Shown: piece by piece, positions 19,933 through 29,836 of the stretch | How positions within the stretch are numbered: position 1 is the first letter of the stretch | How the letters are laid out: each line of letters opens with the position of its first letter | Assembly: GCA_016125035.1 (NCBI GenBank) | Contig: WGMN01000004.1 | Span: forward strand, 1-64,000 | Source of the DNA: Pseudomonadota bacterium | GTDB taxonomy: Bacteria > Pseudomonadota > Alphaproteobacteria > UBA2136 > UBA6156 | Reading direction: 5' to 3' | DNA length: 64,000 bases | Program-made: the position numbers and the translations under genes | Notes under the pieces: model-generated | What the model was told of the DNA's origin: nothing | Seen by the model: the letters and a program-made list of their open reading frames with translations, nothing else | Databases searched by the model: none

Positions 19933-20535
19933 ATGAGCCAGACGAACGCACTTACCGTGGTGGCCGAAAGTGCCGCCAACGACTTGCCGCCGCTGAAGAT
20001 CGGCGCCGCGCAGATTTTGGTGGGTGCCCACCATATCAAGATCGAGAAAGAGGCGATGCAGAGGGTGTTGAACCATCTGCTGAATGGCGCCATTCCATCC
20101 GAAAAATATTCCTGCTTCGGCAACTATGTGAATATTGCCGAACACAGCTTTGGGCGGAGCTTTTCGTACGGTTCTGCAACCACCGCCCACGTGCTGATGA
20201 TGTTTGAGCATATGCGCTGTGCGCCGGACGAGATGGTCGAGCTGCTGGCTTGCGGCGCGGCGGTGGGGTTGTTTCATCTCACGGCGAACATGAACTACGA
20301 CAGCAAGCGCGAAACCGACCCCTACTGGGAATGGGCGAAAGCGGTTGGTCATATCCACATTCCGCAAGGCCGCTACAGCTTTGAAGTGACGGCCAAAGAC
20401 CTGACGTTTGCGCGTATTACAGCCACCAAGCTGGTTTGGCATCCGGCACGGGCGGGGGTGGGGCTGGAGAAAGAGATTACCCAACTGCCCGTGGAGCTGG
20501 TGGCGACCAGTAATTACGGCTACGGCGGCGATTGA
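19933..20535 (+). CDS. Hypothetical protein
   Basis: 200-aa ORF preceded by ggaggttaggag-like RBS. Confidence 0.7.
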   Translation: MSQTNALTVVAESAANDLPPLKIGAAQILVGAHHIKIEKEAMQRVLNHLLNGAIPSEKYSCFGNYVNIAEHSFGRSFSYGSATTAHVLMMFEHMRCAPDEMVELLACGAAVGLFHLTANMNYDSKRETDPYWEWAKAVGHIHIPQGRYSFEVTAKDLTFARITATKLVWHPARAGVGLEKEITQLPVELVATSNYGYGGD

Positions 20536-20620
20536 GCTGCCAGCCGTGCAACGAACGGCACATGCCCCGGCTTTAGGCCGGGGCATTGTGTTGGCTGAGG
20601 GTTGGCTCCATGCTGGGGCG

Positions 20621-21594
20621 ATGGATAAAGTGCCCGTACCGGATGTGAAGACCCTGTTGCTGGAGCGGTGGCGCAGCGGCAGCAGGCCCGGTGCGCGCAA
20701 GGACCCGTGGGTGTTGGCGGTGATCACCGAGGGGGGGCATTAAAAGGTGTGAAGCCCGCCGCCTTTGCCGCGCGGCTGGAGGCCGAGGGGCTTGGCGGTT
20801 GTGTGGACATGTGGGGCGGCAGTTCTTCCGGTGGCATCAACATGGCTTTTGCCGCCGCCGGGTGCATGGGCTTGGGGGTGGAGGCTTATCTGGAGGCCCT
20901 GGGCCCGCGCGGGTTCTTCAATGACGGCAGGAGCCGGCGGTTTATTGACATCTGGCGCTTTGGCCGCGGGCAGGTGATGGATGTGGAAGGCATGGTGGAG
21001 GTGGTGTTCCGCCAGGTGAAGCGCCTGAACTTTGCGGCGCTTGCCGCCAGCCCGGTGCCGGTGTGGGTGACCGCCACCGAGCGGGGTGGCGCCCTGCGTG
21101 TGTTGCGTCTGGACGGCCGGGGAGAGGCTGAGGTTTGCGCCGCCCTGAAGGACACCGGGCGGATACCGTGGGTGGGGCATCCGGTGGGGGATGCCAGTGT
21201 GCTGTGGGACGGCGGACTGGCGCCGCACGCCAATATGCCGCTGGACGTGGCGCGGGAGCTGGGCGCCACCCATGTGCTGGCGTTGTGCGCCGGCGATGGG
21301 CGGTCTTCCACCCCCGGCAAAGCCCTGCTGGACCGGCTGGTGGGGCTGGCGATGGGCAGGCGCATGCCCGAGTTGCGCCGCGCGCTGCGTGCCCGCTACG
21401 CCTGGGGCGAAGAAGTGGAAGCCAGGCTGCGCGGCGACCCCACCGTGCTGCCGGTGCTGCTGGAGGGGTATCATCTGGCCTCGGGTGAGCAGAATACGGC
21501 CAAAATGCGCGCGGCGGCGCTGGCGGCGTGGGCGCATATGGGAGAGGTGCTGGGGCTGCCGCCGTTGGCCGCGCCGCAGCGGTGGCAGGGGTGA
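20621..21594 (+). pseudogene. Patatin-like phospholipase, frameshifted at a G7 tract
   Basis: MDKVPVPDVKTLLLERW...VLAVITEGG in one frame, then ALKGVKPAAFAARLEAEGLGGCVDMWGGSSSGGINMAF.. in the next; one extra G restores one 325-codon frame; GxSxG-like SSSGG and DGG motifs. Confidence 0.75.
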
Positions 21595-21693
21595 AACGCG
21601 AACGCGCGCCGGGTTCCCCGGCTTTAAAGTTTATATACTACATATGCTTAGATGTGTCAGGCGGGAGGGGAGCGGGGTGGGGTATAAGGGATC

Positions 21694-22242
21694 ATGAAAA
21701 ACCATCTTTGCAAGGCGGTATGCGCGGCTTTTTTAGTAGGGCTGCTGGTGCCGGGTATGGCGGCAGCGGCCGAGCTTTCTGCCGAGGGCGCGGCGGCGAT
21801 TAAAGGCAAGGACCGCCCCGGTCGCGTGCCGATTTGCGGTGTGGATATTAAAGATGACGGCAAGCAGGTGTGTGAGCACGTGCAGTGGTGGTTGTGGAAG
21901 GGGACGAAAATAAACCTCCAGGGCCGTGACCCGGCGGATGTGGCAGCTGAGATGAAAACCATTGACCAAAACCAGAACTACCAGCTTACCCAGCCTGCCA
22001 AGTATTGGCAGGAGCTTGAGATTGCAACACAGCGTGCGCAGGGGACATCTGTCGCCGCCCCAAGGGCAGAGGATATGAATATGGAGCAGACAGATGCGGC
22101 CACGGACCCCTTTGCCGCCGCGGCGGCCCCGCCGCCCGCGGAGGGCTTTAATGATACGGCGCGCATGGCTGTCCAAGACCAGGTTGACCCCCACACCTTG
22201 CAGGCACCTGTGTTTGCGCCAGAGACAAAAGGCAGGCGTTAA
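21694..22242 (+). CDS. Hypothetical exported protein
   Basis: Signal peptide [27 protein letters not shown]; hairpin terminator at 22274-22293. Confidence 0.7.
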   Translation: MKNHLCKAVCAAFLVGLLVPGMAAAAELSAEGAAAIKGKDRPGRVPICGVDIKDDGKQVCEHVQWWLWKGTKINLQGRDPADVAAEMKTIDQNQNYQLTQPAKYWQELEIATQRAQGTSVAAPRAEDMNMEQTDAATDPFAAAAAPPPAEGFNDTARMAVQDQVDPHTLQAPVFAPETKGRR

Positions 22243-22273
22243 GCCCTTTGCCAAAGCCAGAAAAAGCAAAATT

Positions 22274-22293
22274 GGGGCGGGAGCCCCTTTTTT
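22274..22293 (+). terminator. Rho-independent terminator
   Basis: GGGGC-ggga-GCCCC-TTTTTT. Confidence 0.7.
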
Positions 22294-22372
22294 GCGGGCA
22301 GAGGGGCTGAAAAGGGCTTGCGGCGGGGGGGAGGATGGGGTATTGGGTGGCCTGAATTTAAGGAGCACGGTT

Positions 22373-22831
22373 ATGGATATTATCGCCCGGTTGAACCAGG
22401 AAACCATCGGCAAGGCCGCCAAATTGCCCGCTTTTGCCGTGGGCGACACCCTGAAGGTGTTTGTGCGCGTGACGGAAGGCGACAAGACCCGTTTGCAGGC
22501 TTTTGAAGGCCTGTGCATTGCCAAGCACAATGATTCCATCGGATCCTCCTTCACCGTGCGCAAGATGAGCTTTGGCGAAGGTGTGGAGCGTGTGTTCCCG
22601 CTGTTCAGCCCTGTGATCGACCACGTTGACGTGCTGCGCAAGGGCGATGTGCGTCGCGGCAAGTTGTACTACCTGCGTGGGTTGACCGGCAAGGCTGCCC
22701 GTATTAGCGAAAAAGCCCGTGTGTTTGGTCTGGCCGCCAACGAAGGCGATGTGGCCAGTGCTGCTGATATGCCTGAGGAAGCGGCTGCTCCGGTAGAAAT
22801 GCCGGCGGCTGAAGCCCAGCCCAGCGCGTAA
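22373..22831 (+). CDS. rplS: 50S ribosomal protein L19
   Basis: [33 protein letters not shown]...[22 protein letters not shown]. Confidence 0.97.
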   Translation: MDIIARLNQETIGKAAKLPAFAVGDTLKVFVRVTEGDKTRLQAFEGLCIAKHNDSIGSSFTVRKMSFGEGVERVFPLFSPVIDHVDVLRKGDVRRGKLYYLRGLTGKAARISEKARVFGLAANEGDVASAADMPEEAAAPVEMPAAEAQPSA

Positions 22832-22845
22832 GCGGAGAAGACTTT

Positions 22846-22875
22846 AAAGGGCGCCTGCGGGCGCCCTTTGTTTTT
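22846..22875 (+). terminator. Rho-independent terminator
   Basis: AAAGGGCGCC-tgcg-GGCGCCCTTTGTTTTTG. Confidence 0.8.
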
Positions 22876-22963
22876 GCCCGGGGCTTACGGTGAGGTTGCG
22901 GCGGCTTAAAGCTTTAGCGCAGGCCCGTTTTTTGGTGGGCGGAAAGGGCCGCCTTGCGGTAGG

Positions 22964-23665
22964 ATGGTGACCATGCGGGGGGAAGCCACTTTGGCCAGCA
23001 TTTCAAGTTTGCAAAACGCGGCGTTGCTGCTGGATCTGCACGCCGCAGGCGTGCATGCCGAGTTGGGCGAAGTGCCCTTTGACTGGCTGGCGGTGAGGAG
23101 CACGGCGCCAGGCATCCAGCCAGCCAGGAAGGTAGAGGCGGCGCAGGTGGAACAGCCCGCCCGCGCGGTGGTGCCGGTGTTGCCGCGGGCGGAAAAACAA
23201 TTGGCGGCGGCGAGGGTACCCTCTGCCCGCGTGGCGCCGGTGGCCGATGCCAAAGTGTGGGTGGAAGGCCAGGGTGGCGGGTTGGTGCTGGTGGTGCACG
23301 GGCCGGGAATTGTTACCGGCCGCGCGCGCGAGTTGCTGGGCCGCATGTTGAAGGCCGCCGGCGTGGATGAGGCCGAAGGGGCCACCGCCTGGGTGGGCTG
23401 TGCGGGGGCCTGCAAGGGGGAGGATCTGGCCGCCGCGTTGAAGGCCCTGGCCCCCCAGCGCGTGCTGGTGCTGGGGCAGACCATTCTGGGCCACTGGCTG
23501 GGCAAGAGTTTGGGCGTGGAAGGCTGGCAGGCGGCGAAAACACAGCTTGCCGGGTGTGAGGGTGCGCGGGTGGGAGTGACTTACCCCCCCGATCTGTTGC
23601 TGGCGCAGCCTTTGTTCAAGCGTTTGGCGTGGCAGCATTTGCAGGCCTGGATGGAGGCCGCGTGA
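22964..23665 (+). CDS. Possible uracil-DNA glycosylase-superfamily protein (degenerate)
   Basis: C-terminal fold-like pattern (QRVLVLGQTILGHWLG... YPPDLLLAQPLFKRLAWQHLQAW) resembles UDG family 4/5; canonical catalytic motifs not evident. Confidence 0.45.
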   Translation: MVTMRGEATLASISSLQNAALLLDLHAAGVHAELGEVPFDWLAVRSTAPGIQPARKVEAAQVEQPARAVVPVLPRAEKQLAAARVPSARVAPVADAKVWVEGQGGGLVLVVHGPGIVTGRARELLGRMLKAAGVDEAEGATAWVGCAGACKGEDLAAALKALAPQRVLVLGQTILGHWLGKSLGVEGWQAAKTQLAGCEGARVGVTYPPDLLLAQPLFKRLAWQHLQAWMEAA

Positions 23666-25572
23666 TGGAAAAGGGCGTGTTGTGGCTGAGCCTTGCTTTG
23701 CTGGTGGCGATGGTGGGCCTGGGCGGTGATGAAGGGGCGCGTGCCGATGACCTGAACGATGGCACGGTGGAACAGATTGAGTGGGACAAGACCGCGACTT
23801 CCACCGGGCCGTTGGTGGACCATGCCGAGGTGGATGCCGGGGTGTTGAGCAGCGCCGACGTGAAGGCTTACAAAGCCTTGTGGCGCGACGCGTTGGCGGG
23901 CAAGAAGCCTGATGCGGCCAAAGTGGATGACAAGGTGTTGATGGGGCATGTGGAGGCGGCTTACCTTTTGGCGCCGGGGCACCGGGCCGGGTTTGACGAG
24001 TTGAATGGCTGGTTGAAGCGTTACCGTGATCTGGGTGAGGCGGATGATGTTTACCGCCTGGCGGATGCGCGGCGGCAGAAGCCGGAGCAGAAGTGCACCA
24101 GCAAGAAGGTGCCGCACAAGGTGAAGCGGCACGGCAAGACCAAGACCGTGATGCGCACGGTGAAGAGCTGCAAGAGCGTGGGCAGCTGGGGCCCGGCGCC
24201 GGTGAGGACCCTGGCGATGGAGTTGAAGGAAAAGCGTGCGGCCGACCGTTTGGCCGCGCAGAACGCGCGGTTGGCGAAGATGAGCGAGCGGGCGCGGCAG
24301 GTGCTTGGCGCGAGTTGGCGTGCGCGGGTGCGCGGGCGTTTTGACGAAGCATTGCGTGTGCTGCTGGCGCCGGGTGCGCGCGATGCCGCAGGTGAGGTGC
24401 CATGGCAGGGTGAGTTGGTGAAGGTGGCGGATTACTACCACGGCAAGCGCGACTGGAAGGAAGTGTTGCGCGCCGCCGCCCCGGCGCTGGATGTGCGCGG
24501 GCCCGACCGTGACGAAGCGTTGTGGCTGGCGGGTTTTGCCCAGTACCGCTTGGGGCAGGTGCGTGAGGCCGCAGACACCTGGGCGACGCTGGTGAAAGAA
24601 GAGCCCGAGGGCGGTGCGCACCATGCGCGCGCGGCGTGGTGGGCGGCGCGGGCCTACGCCCAGTTGGGCCAGCAGAGCAAAGTGAAGGCGTTGTTGCAGG
24701 CGGGAAGTGCCGACGTGGTGGGATTTTACGGCCAGTTGTGCGCGATGAAATTGGGCCAGCCCGCCGACTTGCAGTGGGGTGTGCCGAAAGTGAGCGACGG
24801 CGATGTGGCGCGGTTGAAGAAGATACCCGTGGTGCACCACGCCCTGGCGCTGGCGCAGCTGGGTGAGGTGGATCTGGCGCAGCGCCATTTGCGCAATGGC
24901 GACGACGATGTGCCCTACCAGTTGACGCGCGCCCTGGCCACGGTGGCGGTGCAGGCCCGCATGCCCGCCACCGCGTTGCGCGCAGGGCGTGATTTGTATG
25001 AGCGGGGAGAGGTGGTGGCGAGTGCGTTGTTCCCCGACATTAGCTGGCAGCCGCGTGGCGACTGGCGCTTTGACCGTGCGCTGATAACCGGGATCATGCG
25101 CCAGGAGAGCGCCTTCCAGCCGAGCATCGGCAGTTGGGCCGGGGCGCAGGGGTTGATGCAGATAATGCCCGCAACCGGCGCCTTTGTGGCGCGTCAGGCC
25201 GGGTTGCCGCGACCAGACCGCGAAGACCTGCACGACCCGATTTTGAATTTGACGCTGGCGCAGAACTATCTGCTGTATCTCTCTGGCCAGTTGGACGGCA
25301 ACCTGATGATGGTGGTGGCCTCGTACAACGGGGGCATGGGCAATGTGCGGCGTTGGCTGGACCGTGGTGTGACGCCGGGGGATGACCCTATTTTGTGGCT
25401 GGAGAGCATCCCCTTTGATGAGACCCGCGATTATGTGGAGAAGGTGTTTGCCAACTACTGGGTGTACCAGCAGCGCGCCGGCAAGCAGATGTGGAGCCTG
25501 CGCGCGCTGGCCCATGGCGACTGGCCGCTGCGGCAAAACGCCATGGCCGCGCACCAGGCTGAAGGTGGCTGA
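23665..25572 (+). CDS. Soluble lytic murein transglycosylase
   Basis: SLT domain ITGIMRQESAFQPSIGSWAGAQGLMQIMPATG... ASYNGGMGNVRRWL. Confidence 0.93.
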   Translation: MEKGVLWLSLALLVAMVGLGGDEGARADDLNDGTVEQIEWDKTATSTGPLVDHAEVDAGVLSSADVKAYKALWRDALAGKKPDAAKVDDKVLMGHVEAAYLLAPGHRAGFDELNGWLKRYRDLGEADDVYRLADARRQKPEQKCTSKKVPHKVKRHGKTKTVMRTVKSCKSVGSWGPAPVRTLAMELKEKRAADRLAAQNARLAKMSERARQVLGASWRARVRGRFDEALRVLLAPGARDAAGEVPWQGELVKVADYYHGKRDWKEVLRAAAPALDVRGPDRDEALWLAGFAQYRLGQVREAADTWATLVKEEPEGGAHHARAAWWAARAYAQLGQQSKVKALLQAGSADVVGFYGQLCAMKLGQPADLQWGVPKVSDGDVARLKKIPVVHHALALAQLGEVDLAQRHLRNGDDDVPYQLTRALATVAVQARMPATALRAGRDLYERGEVVASALFPDISWQPRGDWRFDRALITGIMRQESAFQPSIGSWAGAQGLMQIMPATGAFVARQAGLPRPDREDLHDPILNLTLAQNYLLYLSGQLDGNLMMVVASYNGGMGNVRRWLDRGVTPGDDPILWLESIPFDETRDYVEKVFANYWVYQQRAGKQMWSLRALAHGDWPLRQNAMAAHQAEGG

Positions 25573-25573
25573 G

Positions 25574-26218
25574 ATGGGGCTGCGCCAGGTGCATGAGGAT
25601 GCCATGCTGGCGCAAGGCTGCCGCGTGGTGGCCGGAGTGGACGAAGTGGGGCGCGGGCCCCTGGCCGGGCCGGTGGTGGCCGCCGCGGTGTGGGTGCCGG
25701 ATGATGTGCGTGTGCGCAGGTTTTTGAGTGCCGAGGCGGGGGATTCTAAGGTACTAAAAGCGGCCAAGCGGGTGGCGCTGAGCGCGTTCATTCAGGAGCA
25801 TTGCCGTTGGGCGTTGGGCGAGGCGAGTGTGGAGGAAATTGACCGCGTGAACATACGCAACGCGACGTTTTTGGCAATGGAGCGTGCGCTGGCGGGCCTG
25901 GAAAATTGTGACGGGTTGCTGGTGGACGGCAACGCCCGCGTGCCGGGGTGGAAAGCGCCGCAGCGCACGGTGATTAAAGGAGACGGTTGCGAGTTGGCGA
26001 TTGCCTGCGCGAGCATTGTTGCCAAGGTGCACAGGGATGCGGTGATGGTGCGGTTGGGGCAGGACTTCCCCATGTATGGCTGGGCGAAGAATGCCGGTTA
26101 TGGCACGGCGGTGCACCTGGAGGCGTTGCGCAAACATGGTGTGTGCGCCCACCACCGCGTGAGCTTTGCGCCGGTGCGCGCAGTGGTGGAAGCAGGAGGG
26201 GTGGCACGTGCGGCGTAG
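25574..26218 (+). CDS. rnhB: Ribonuclease HII
   Basis: VAGVDEVGRGPLAGPVVAAAV; IACASIVAKVHRD. Confidence 0.95.
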   Translation: MGLRQVHEDAMLAQGCRVVAGVDEVGRGPLAGPVVAAAVWVPDDVRVRRFLSAEAGDSKVLKAAKRVALSAFIQEHCRWALGEASVEEIDRVNIRNATFLAMERALAGLENCDGLLVDGNARVPGWKAPQRTVIKGDGCELAIACASIVAKVHRDAVMVRLGQDFPMYGWAKNAGYGTAVHLEALRKHGVCAHHRVSFAPVRAVVEAGGVARAA

Positions 26219-27302
26219 GGTGCTTATCAATGCCATGCACACCGTGACCGGCGGAGGGGTGACCTACCTGCGCGGGGTGTTGCCGGAGTTGGTGAAAGAC
26301 GAAAGGTTTGAGTGGTGGTTGCTGGTGCCGCGGGAGGTGGTTGGAAGATTGCATGTGCCCGAAGGTGTGGTGGTGAAGACCGTGGGGGATTTGGGCTTTT
26401 GGCGCGGGCATGTGTATGAGCAGTTGAAGTTGCCGTTTTTGTGCCGCCTGTGGGGCATTAAGGCCGTGTTGTGCAATGCCAATTATGTGCCGTTGCTGGC
26501 GCCGAGGCCGCTGCCGGTCATCCACACCACGGCGCGCGCCGCCGGGCAGGCGCGGGGTTGGCGGATGAAGATTTATTGGGCGGTGTTGAAGGGGTTGACC
26601 AGGCTTTCTCTGCTGCGTGCGCCGCTGGCCTTTGCGGTGGCGAGGCATGTGATCGCCGACTATGCCGGCGCGCGGGTGGCGCGCAAGGTGCGGGTGGCCA
26701 ACCCCGCCGTGGACAGCGGCCTGTTGAGCGCGCAGGTGGTGGACGGCGACAGTGTGGTGACGGTGGGGGATTTTTATCCGCAGAAGGATTACCCCACCCT
26801 GGTGCGCGCCTTTAAGGTGCTGCATGCGCGGCGCCCCGCCACGCGGTTGGTGATTATCGGCAGGCCGGTGGATGCCGGGGTGCATGCCGAAGTGCGCCGT
26901 TTGGTAAAGGAGTTGGGGTTGGAGAACGTGGTGACGCTGACCGGAGCCATGGCGCACGACGCGCTGATGAAGGTGATCGGCCAGGCCGCGGTGTATGTGA
27001 ATTGCAGCCGCGCTGAGTGTTTTAATCTGCCGGTGCTGGAAGCGTTGGCTTGCGGAGTGCCGTGTGTGTTGCCGGATGTGGACTTCCAGGCCGAAGTGGC
27101 CGGGCCGGCGGCCCTTTACGTGCCGGTGGCCAAGGGGGGAGATGTGGCCGCGGCCTATGCGGTGGCGATGTTCGGCGTGCTGGAAAACGAGGTGGTGGCC
27201 AACACCCTGCGCAAGCAGGCGCGCGCGCGCGCGGCGGAATTCAGCTGGGCAAAAACTGCGCGCGTGCTGTGCGACGGTGTGGCGCAGGTGCTGGGGCGGT
27301 GA
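26208..27302 (+). CDS. Glycosyltransferase family 4-like
   Basis: GDFYPQKDYPTLVRAFKVL...; NCSRAECFNLPVLEALACGVPCV. Confidence 0.85.
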   Translation: MRRRVLINAMHTVTGGGVTYLRGVLPELVKDERFEWWLLVPREVVGRLHVPEGVVVKTVGDLGFWRGHVYEQLKLPFLCRLWGIKAVLCNANYVPLLAPRPLPVIHTTARAAGQARGWRMKIYWAVLKGLTRLSLLRAPLAFAVARHVIADYAGARVARKVRVANPAVDSGLLSAQVVDGDSVVTVGDFYPQKDYPTLVRAFKVLHARRPATRLVIIGRPVDAGVHAEVRRLVKELGLENVVTLTGAMAHDALMKVIGQAAVYVNCSRAECFNLPVLEALACGVPCVLPDVDFQAEVAGPAALYVPVAKGGDVAAAYAVAMFGVLENEVVANTLRKQARARAAEFSWAKTARVLCDGVAQVLGR

Positions 27303-27315
27303 TAAAGGCTGGTGC

Positions 27316-28242
27316 ATGAAAGTATTGGTGACCGGCGGCGCGGGGTTTATTGGCAGCCATGTGGTGCGCGCCTTGCTGGCGCGCGGGCATACGGTGGTGG
27401 TGCTGGATGATTTTTCCACCGGGCATCGGGTGGCGCTGCCGGAAGATGCGCGGCTGGTGGTGCATGAAGGTGATGTGGCCGATGCGGCCGCCGTGGGCGC
27501 GGCGATGCAGGGGTGTGACCAGGTGGTGCATCTGGCCGCGTTGGTGAGCGTGCCGCTAAGTTTGCAGCAGCCGGAGGAGACGCGCCGGCGCAATGTGGTG
27601 GGCTTTGGCGTGGTGCTGGAAGAAGCGCGCGGGCTTGGGGTGAAGGGCAGAATTATTTATGCCAGCAGTGCGGCGGTTTACGGCGACAAGAGTGCAGGTG
27701 TGGTGCGCGAGGAAGATGCCCGGGGGGCCGTGCTGGCCAGCCCCTATGCCGAGAGCAAGGCGCGCAATGAAGAGCAGGCCCGTGCTTACATTGAGGCAGG
27801 TGGGCGGGGAGCGGGGTTGCGCTTTTTTAATGTCTACGGCCCGGGGCAGGACCCGAAGAGCCCCTACAGCGGCGTGCTGGCGCGGGTGGTTGAGTGTGCG
27901 CGCAAGAGAGAGACTTTTACCTTGCTGGGGGATGGCGAGCAGACGCGGGATTTTGTGTTTGTGGAAGATGTGGCGGCGGCGGTGGTGGCTTTGCTGGAGT
28001 TGCCGCAGGCGCAGGTGTTGCCGCCGGTGATGAACATCGGCACCGGGGGGGCGGTGAGCCTGAACGGCATGCTGGCTGAAGTGGGGAAGCTGGAAGGTTG
28101 CGCTATTGCGGTGGTGCGGGGGCAGGCGCGGGAAGGGGATATCCGCCACAGTTGCGCGGATGTGGCGTTGGTAAAGAGTGTGCTGCCGCGCTGGCAGGCG
28201 CGCGGGTTGGCCGAAGGATTGCGGGCCTGGCTTAAGGCGTGA
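27316..28242 (+). CDS. NAD-dependent epimerase/dehydratase (UDP-glucose 4-epimerase-like)
   Basis: MKVLVTGGAGFIGSHVVRALL; YxxxK variant SPYAESKARNE. Confidence 0.9.
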   Translation: MKVLVTGGAGFIGSHVVRALLARGHTVVVLDDFSTGHRVALPEDARLVVHEGDVADAAAVGAAMQGCDQVVHLAALVSVPLSLQQPEETRRRNVVGFGVVLEEARGLGVKGRIIYASSAAVYGDKSAGVVREEDARGAVLASPYAESKARNEEQARAYIEAGGRGAGLRFFNVYGPGQDPKSPYSGVLARVVECARKRETFTLLGDGEQTRDFVFVEDVAAAVVALLELPQAQVLPPVMNIGTGGAVSLNGMLAEVGKLEGCAIAVVRGQAREGDIRHSCADVALVKSVLPRWQARGLAEGLRAWLKA

Positions 28243-29269
28243 AGGCGCGGGTGAGCGCCTTCTTCATTAACGTGGAAAGTGGCGGCAGGTTGCTGGGCGC
28301 AAATGCGTTGGCGGCGGGCAAGGTGTGCGGCGTGGTGGCGCGGATGAGGTTGAGTGTGAGTTTGAAGTGAGTGAAGGTGTGGGTGATCTCTCCCGCCGGG
28401 GTTTGTTGGGTGAGGGGGATGGCGGGCGGTTGGTGGGCCTCCCAGTTGCCGGTGTGGGGGAGCTCCCACAGGCTGGCGAGCAGGCCGGTGGCCGGGCGCT
28501 GGCGCAGGTAGAGGTTGCCGGAGGAATCGGTGATGGCGTAGGCGGTGGCGCTGCGCTGCGGCAGGGCCTTTTTGGCCGCCTTGACCGGGTAGGCCGCCGG
28601 GTTGCCCGCCGCGTGCGCGGCGCAGAACTGTTGCACCGGGCAGAGCAGGCATTTGGGGTTTTGCGGTGTGCAAATGGTGGCGCCGAGTTCCATGATGGCG
28701 TTGGCGTAAAGCCGAGGTTGTAGGTTGTAGGTGGTAGGTTGTAGGGGGCTGAGGAGCGCGGCCTTTTGGCGGATGAGGGGTTTGGATTTGGGGAGCGGGG
28801 CGTTGATGGTGTAAAGGCGGGTGATGACCCTTTCCACGTTGCCGTCTACCACCGTGGCGGGCTGGTTGAAGGCGGTGGCGGCGATGACCGCCGCAGTGTA
28901 AGGGCCCAGGCCGGGGAGCTGGAGGAGCTCGGCCTCGGTTGAAGGGAAGTGGCCGTGGTGTTTTCCGGCGATGGTTTGCGCGCATTTGTGCAGCAGGTGC
29001 GCGCGGCGGTAGTAGCCCAGCCCCGCCCAGAGGTGGAGGATTTGTTCGATGGGGGCGGCGGCGAGTGTTTGCACCGTGGGGAAGGCGGCGAGGAAGCGCC
29101 GGTAGTAGGGGATGACCGCCGCGACGGTGGTTTGTTGCAGCATGATCTCGGCCAGCCAGATGGAGTAGGGGTTTTGGGTGTCTCTCCACGGCATGGGGCG
29201 GTGGTTATGCGCGTACCACCCCAGGAGTTGCTGCTGGAAAGGTTGTGCGGGGATGGTTTGCGCGGCCAT
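28232..29269 (-). CDS. mutY: A/G-specific adenine glycosylase
   Basis: PWRDTQNPYSIWLAEIMLQQTTV; LPGLGPYTAAVIAATAF..VVDGNVERVITRL; Fe-S Cys cluster CTPQNPKCLLCPVQQFC. Confidence 0.95.
   Translation of the reverse strand: MAAQTIPAQPFQQQLLGWYAHNHRPMPWRDTQNPYSIWLAEIMLQQTTVAAVIPYYRRFLAAFPTVQTLAAAPIEQILHLWAGLGYYRRAHLLHKCAQTIAGKHHGHFPSTEAELLQLPGLGPYTAAVIAATAFNQPATVVDGNVERVITRLYTINAPLPKSKPLIRQKAALLSPLQPTTYNLQPRLYANAIMELGATICTPQNPKCLLCPVQQFCAAHAAGNPAAYPVKAAKKALPQRSATAYAITDSSGNLYLRQRPATGLLASLWELPHTGNWEAHQPPAIPLTQQTPAGEITHTFTHFKLTLNLIRATTPHTLPAANAFAPSNLPPLSTLMKKALTRAFTP
28716..28748. repeat. 7-bp tandem repeat array (GGTTGTA)n located inside mutY coding sequence
   Basis: GGTTGTA GGTTGTA GGTGGTA GGTTGTA GGGGGC. 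Confidence 0.85.
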
Positions 29270-29288
29270 TACCCCTTATAGTGCGGGG

Positions 29289-29834
29289 ATGAATGTGAAA
29301 GTGCAAGCTGGGGCCGTGCGGGTGAAGCGCGTGCGCAAGGCCAAGGCCGAAGAGCCCGTGGTGCGTGAGCCGGTGCGCAAGAAGCGCGCGTTGGCGGTGG
29401 GAGCTTTGGTGGGCAAGCTGGTGGAGCCGGCCCTGGCCAGGCATGGTGCCGCGCTGGCGCTGGTGTTGCCGCACTGGGGGGCGATTTGCCCGATGTTTGC
29501 CCGCTACAGTGTGCCGGAGAGCGTGAAGAACGGCGTGTTGACGGTGGCGGTGGCCACAGATGCGGTGAAGCAGGAGCTGCTTTACATGAGCCCGCAGCTG
29601 GTGGAAGGCGTGAACATGTTGCTGGGTTATGAAGTGGTGCGCAAAGTGCGCGCGGTGACCCGCAGCGATGTGGGTAAAAAGGCCGGGTTGCCCAAAGTTA
29701 CCGCCAGCCTACCCGCGCGGGCGGGGGAAGATGACAGGGCGCAAGGCCTATGCAAGAATGTGCGCGATGAAGGCCTGCGCGCGGCGCTGGCCCGGTTGGG
29801 CAGCCAACTGTTGAACACGAAGAAAGGACGTTGA
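29289..29834 (+). CDS. DUF721/DciA-like protein
   Basis: LVLPHWGAICPMFARYSVPESVKNGVLTVAVATDAVKQELLYMSPQLVEGVNMLLG; mutY-DUF721-dsbA order. Confidence 0.8.
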   Translation: MNVKVQAGAVRVKRVRKAKAEEPVVREPVRKKRALAVGALVGKLVEPALARHGAALALVLPHWGAICPMFARYSVPESVKNGVLTVAVATDAVKQELLYMSPQLVEGVNMLLGYEVVRKVRAVTRSDVGKKAGLPKVTASLPARAGEDDRAQGLCKNVRDEGLRAALARLGSQLLNTKKGR

Positions 29835-29836
29835 AC

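Noticed and set aside
23581-25791. 736-aa minus-strand ORF antisense to slt/rnhB
   Set aside because: Shadow ORF of a GC-rich region; the SLT and RNase HII frames are clear on the plus strand
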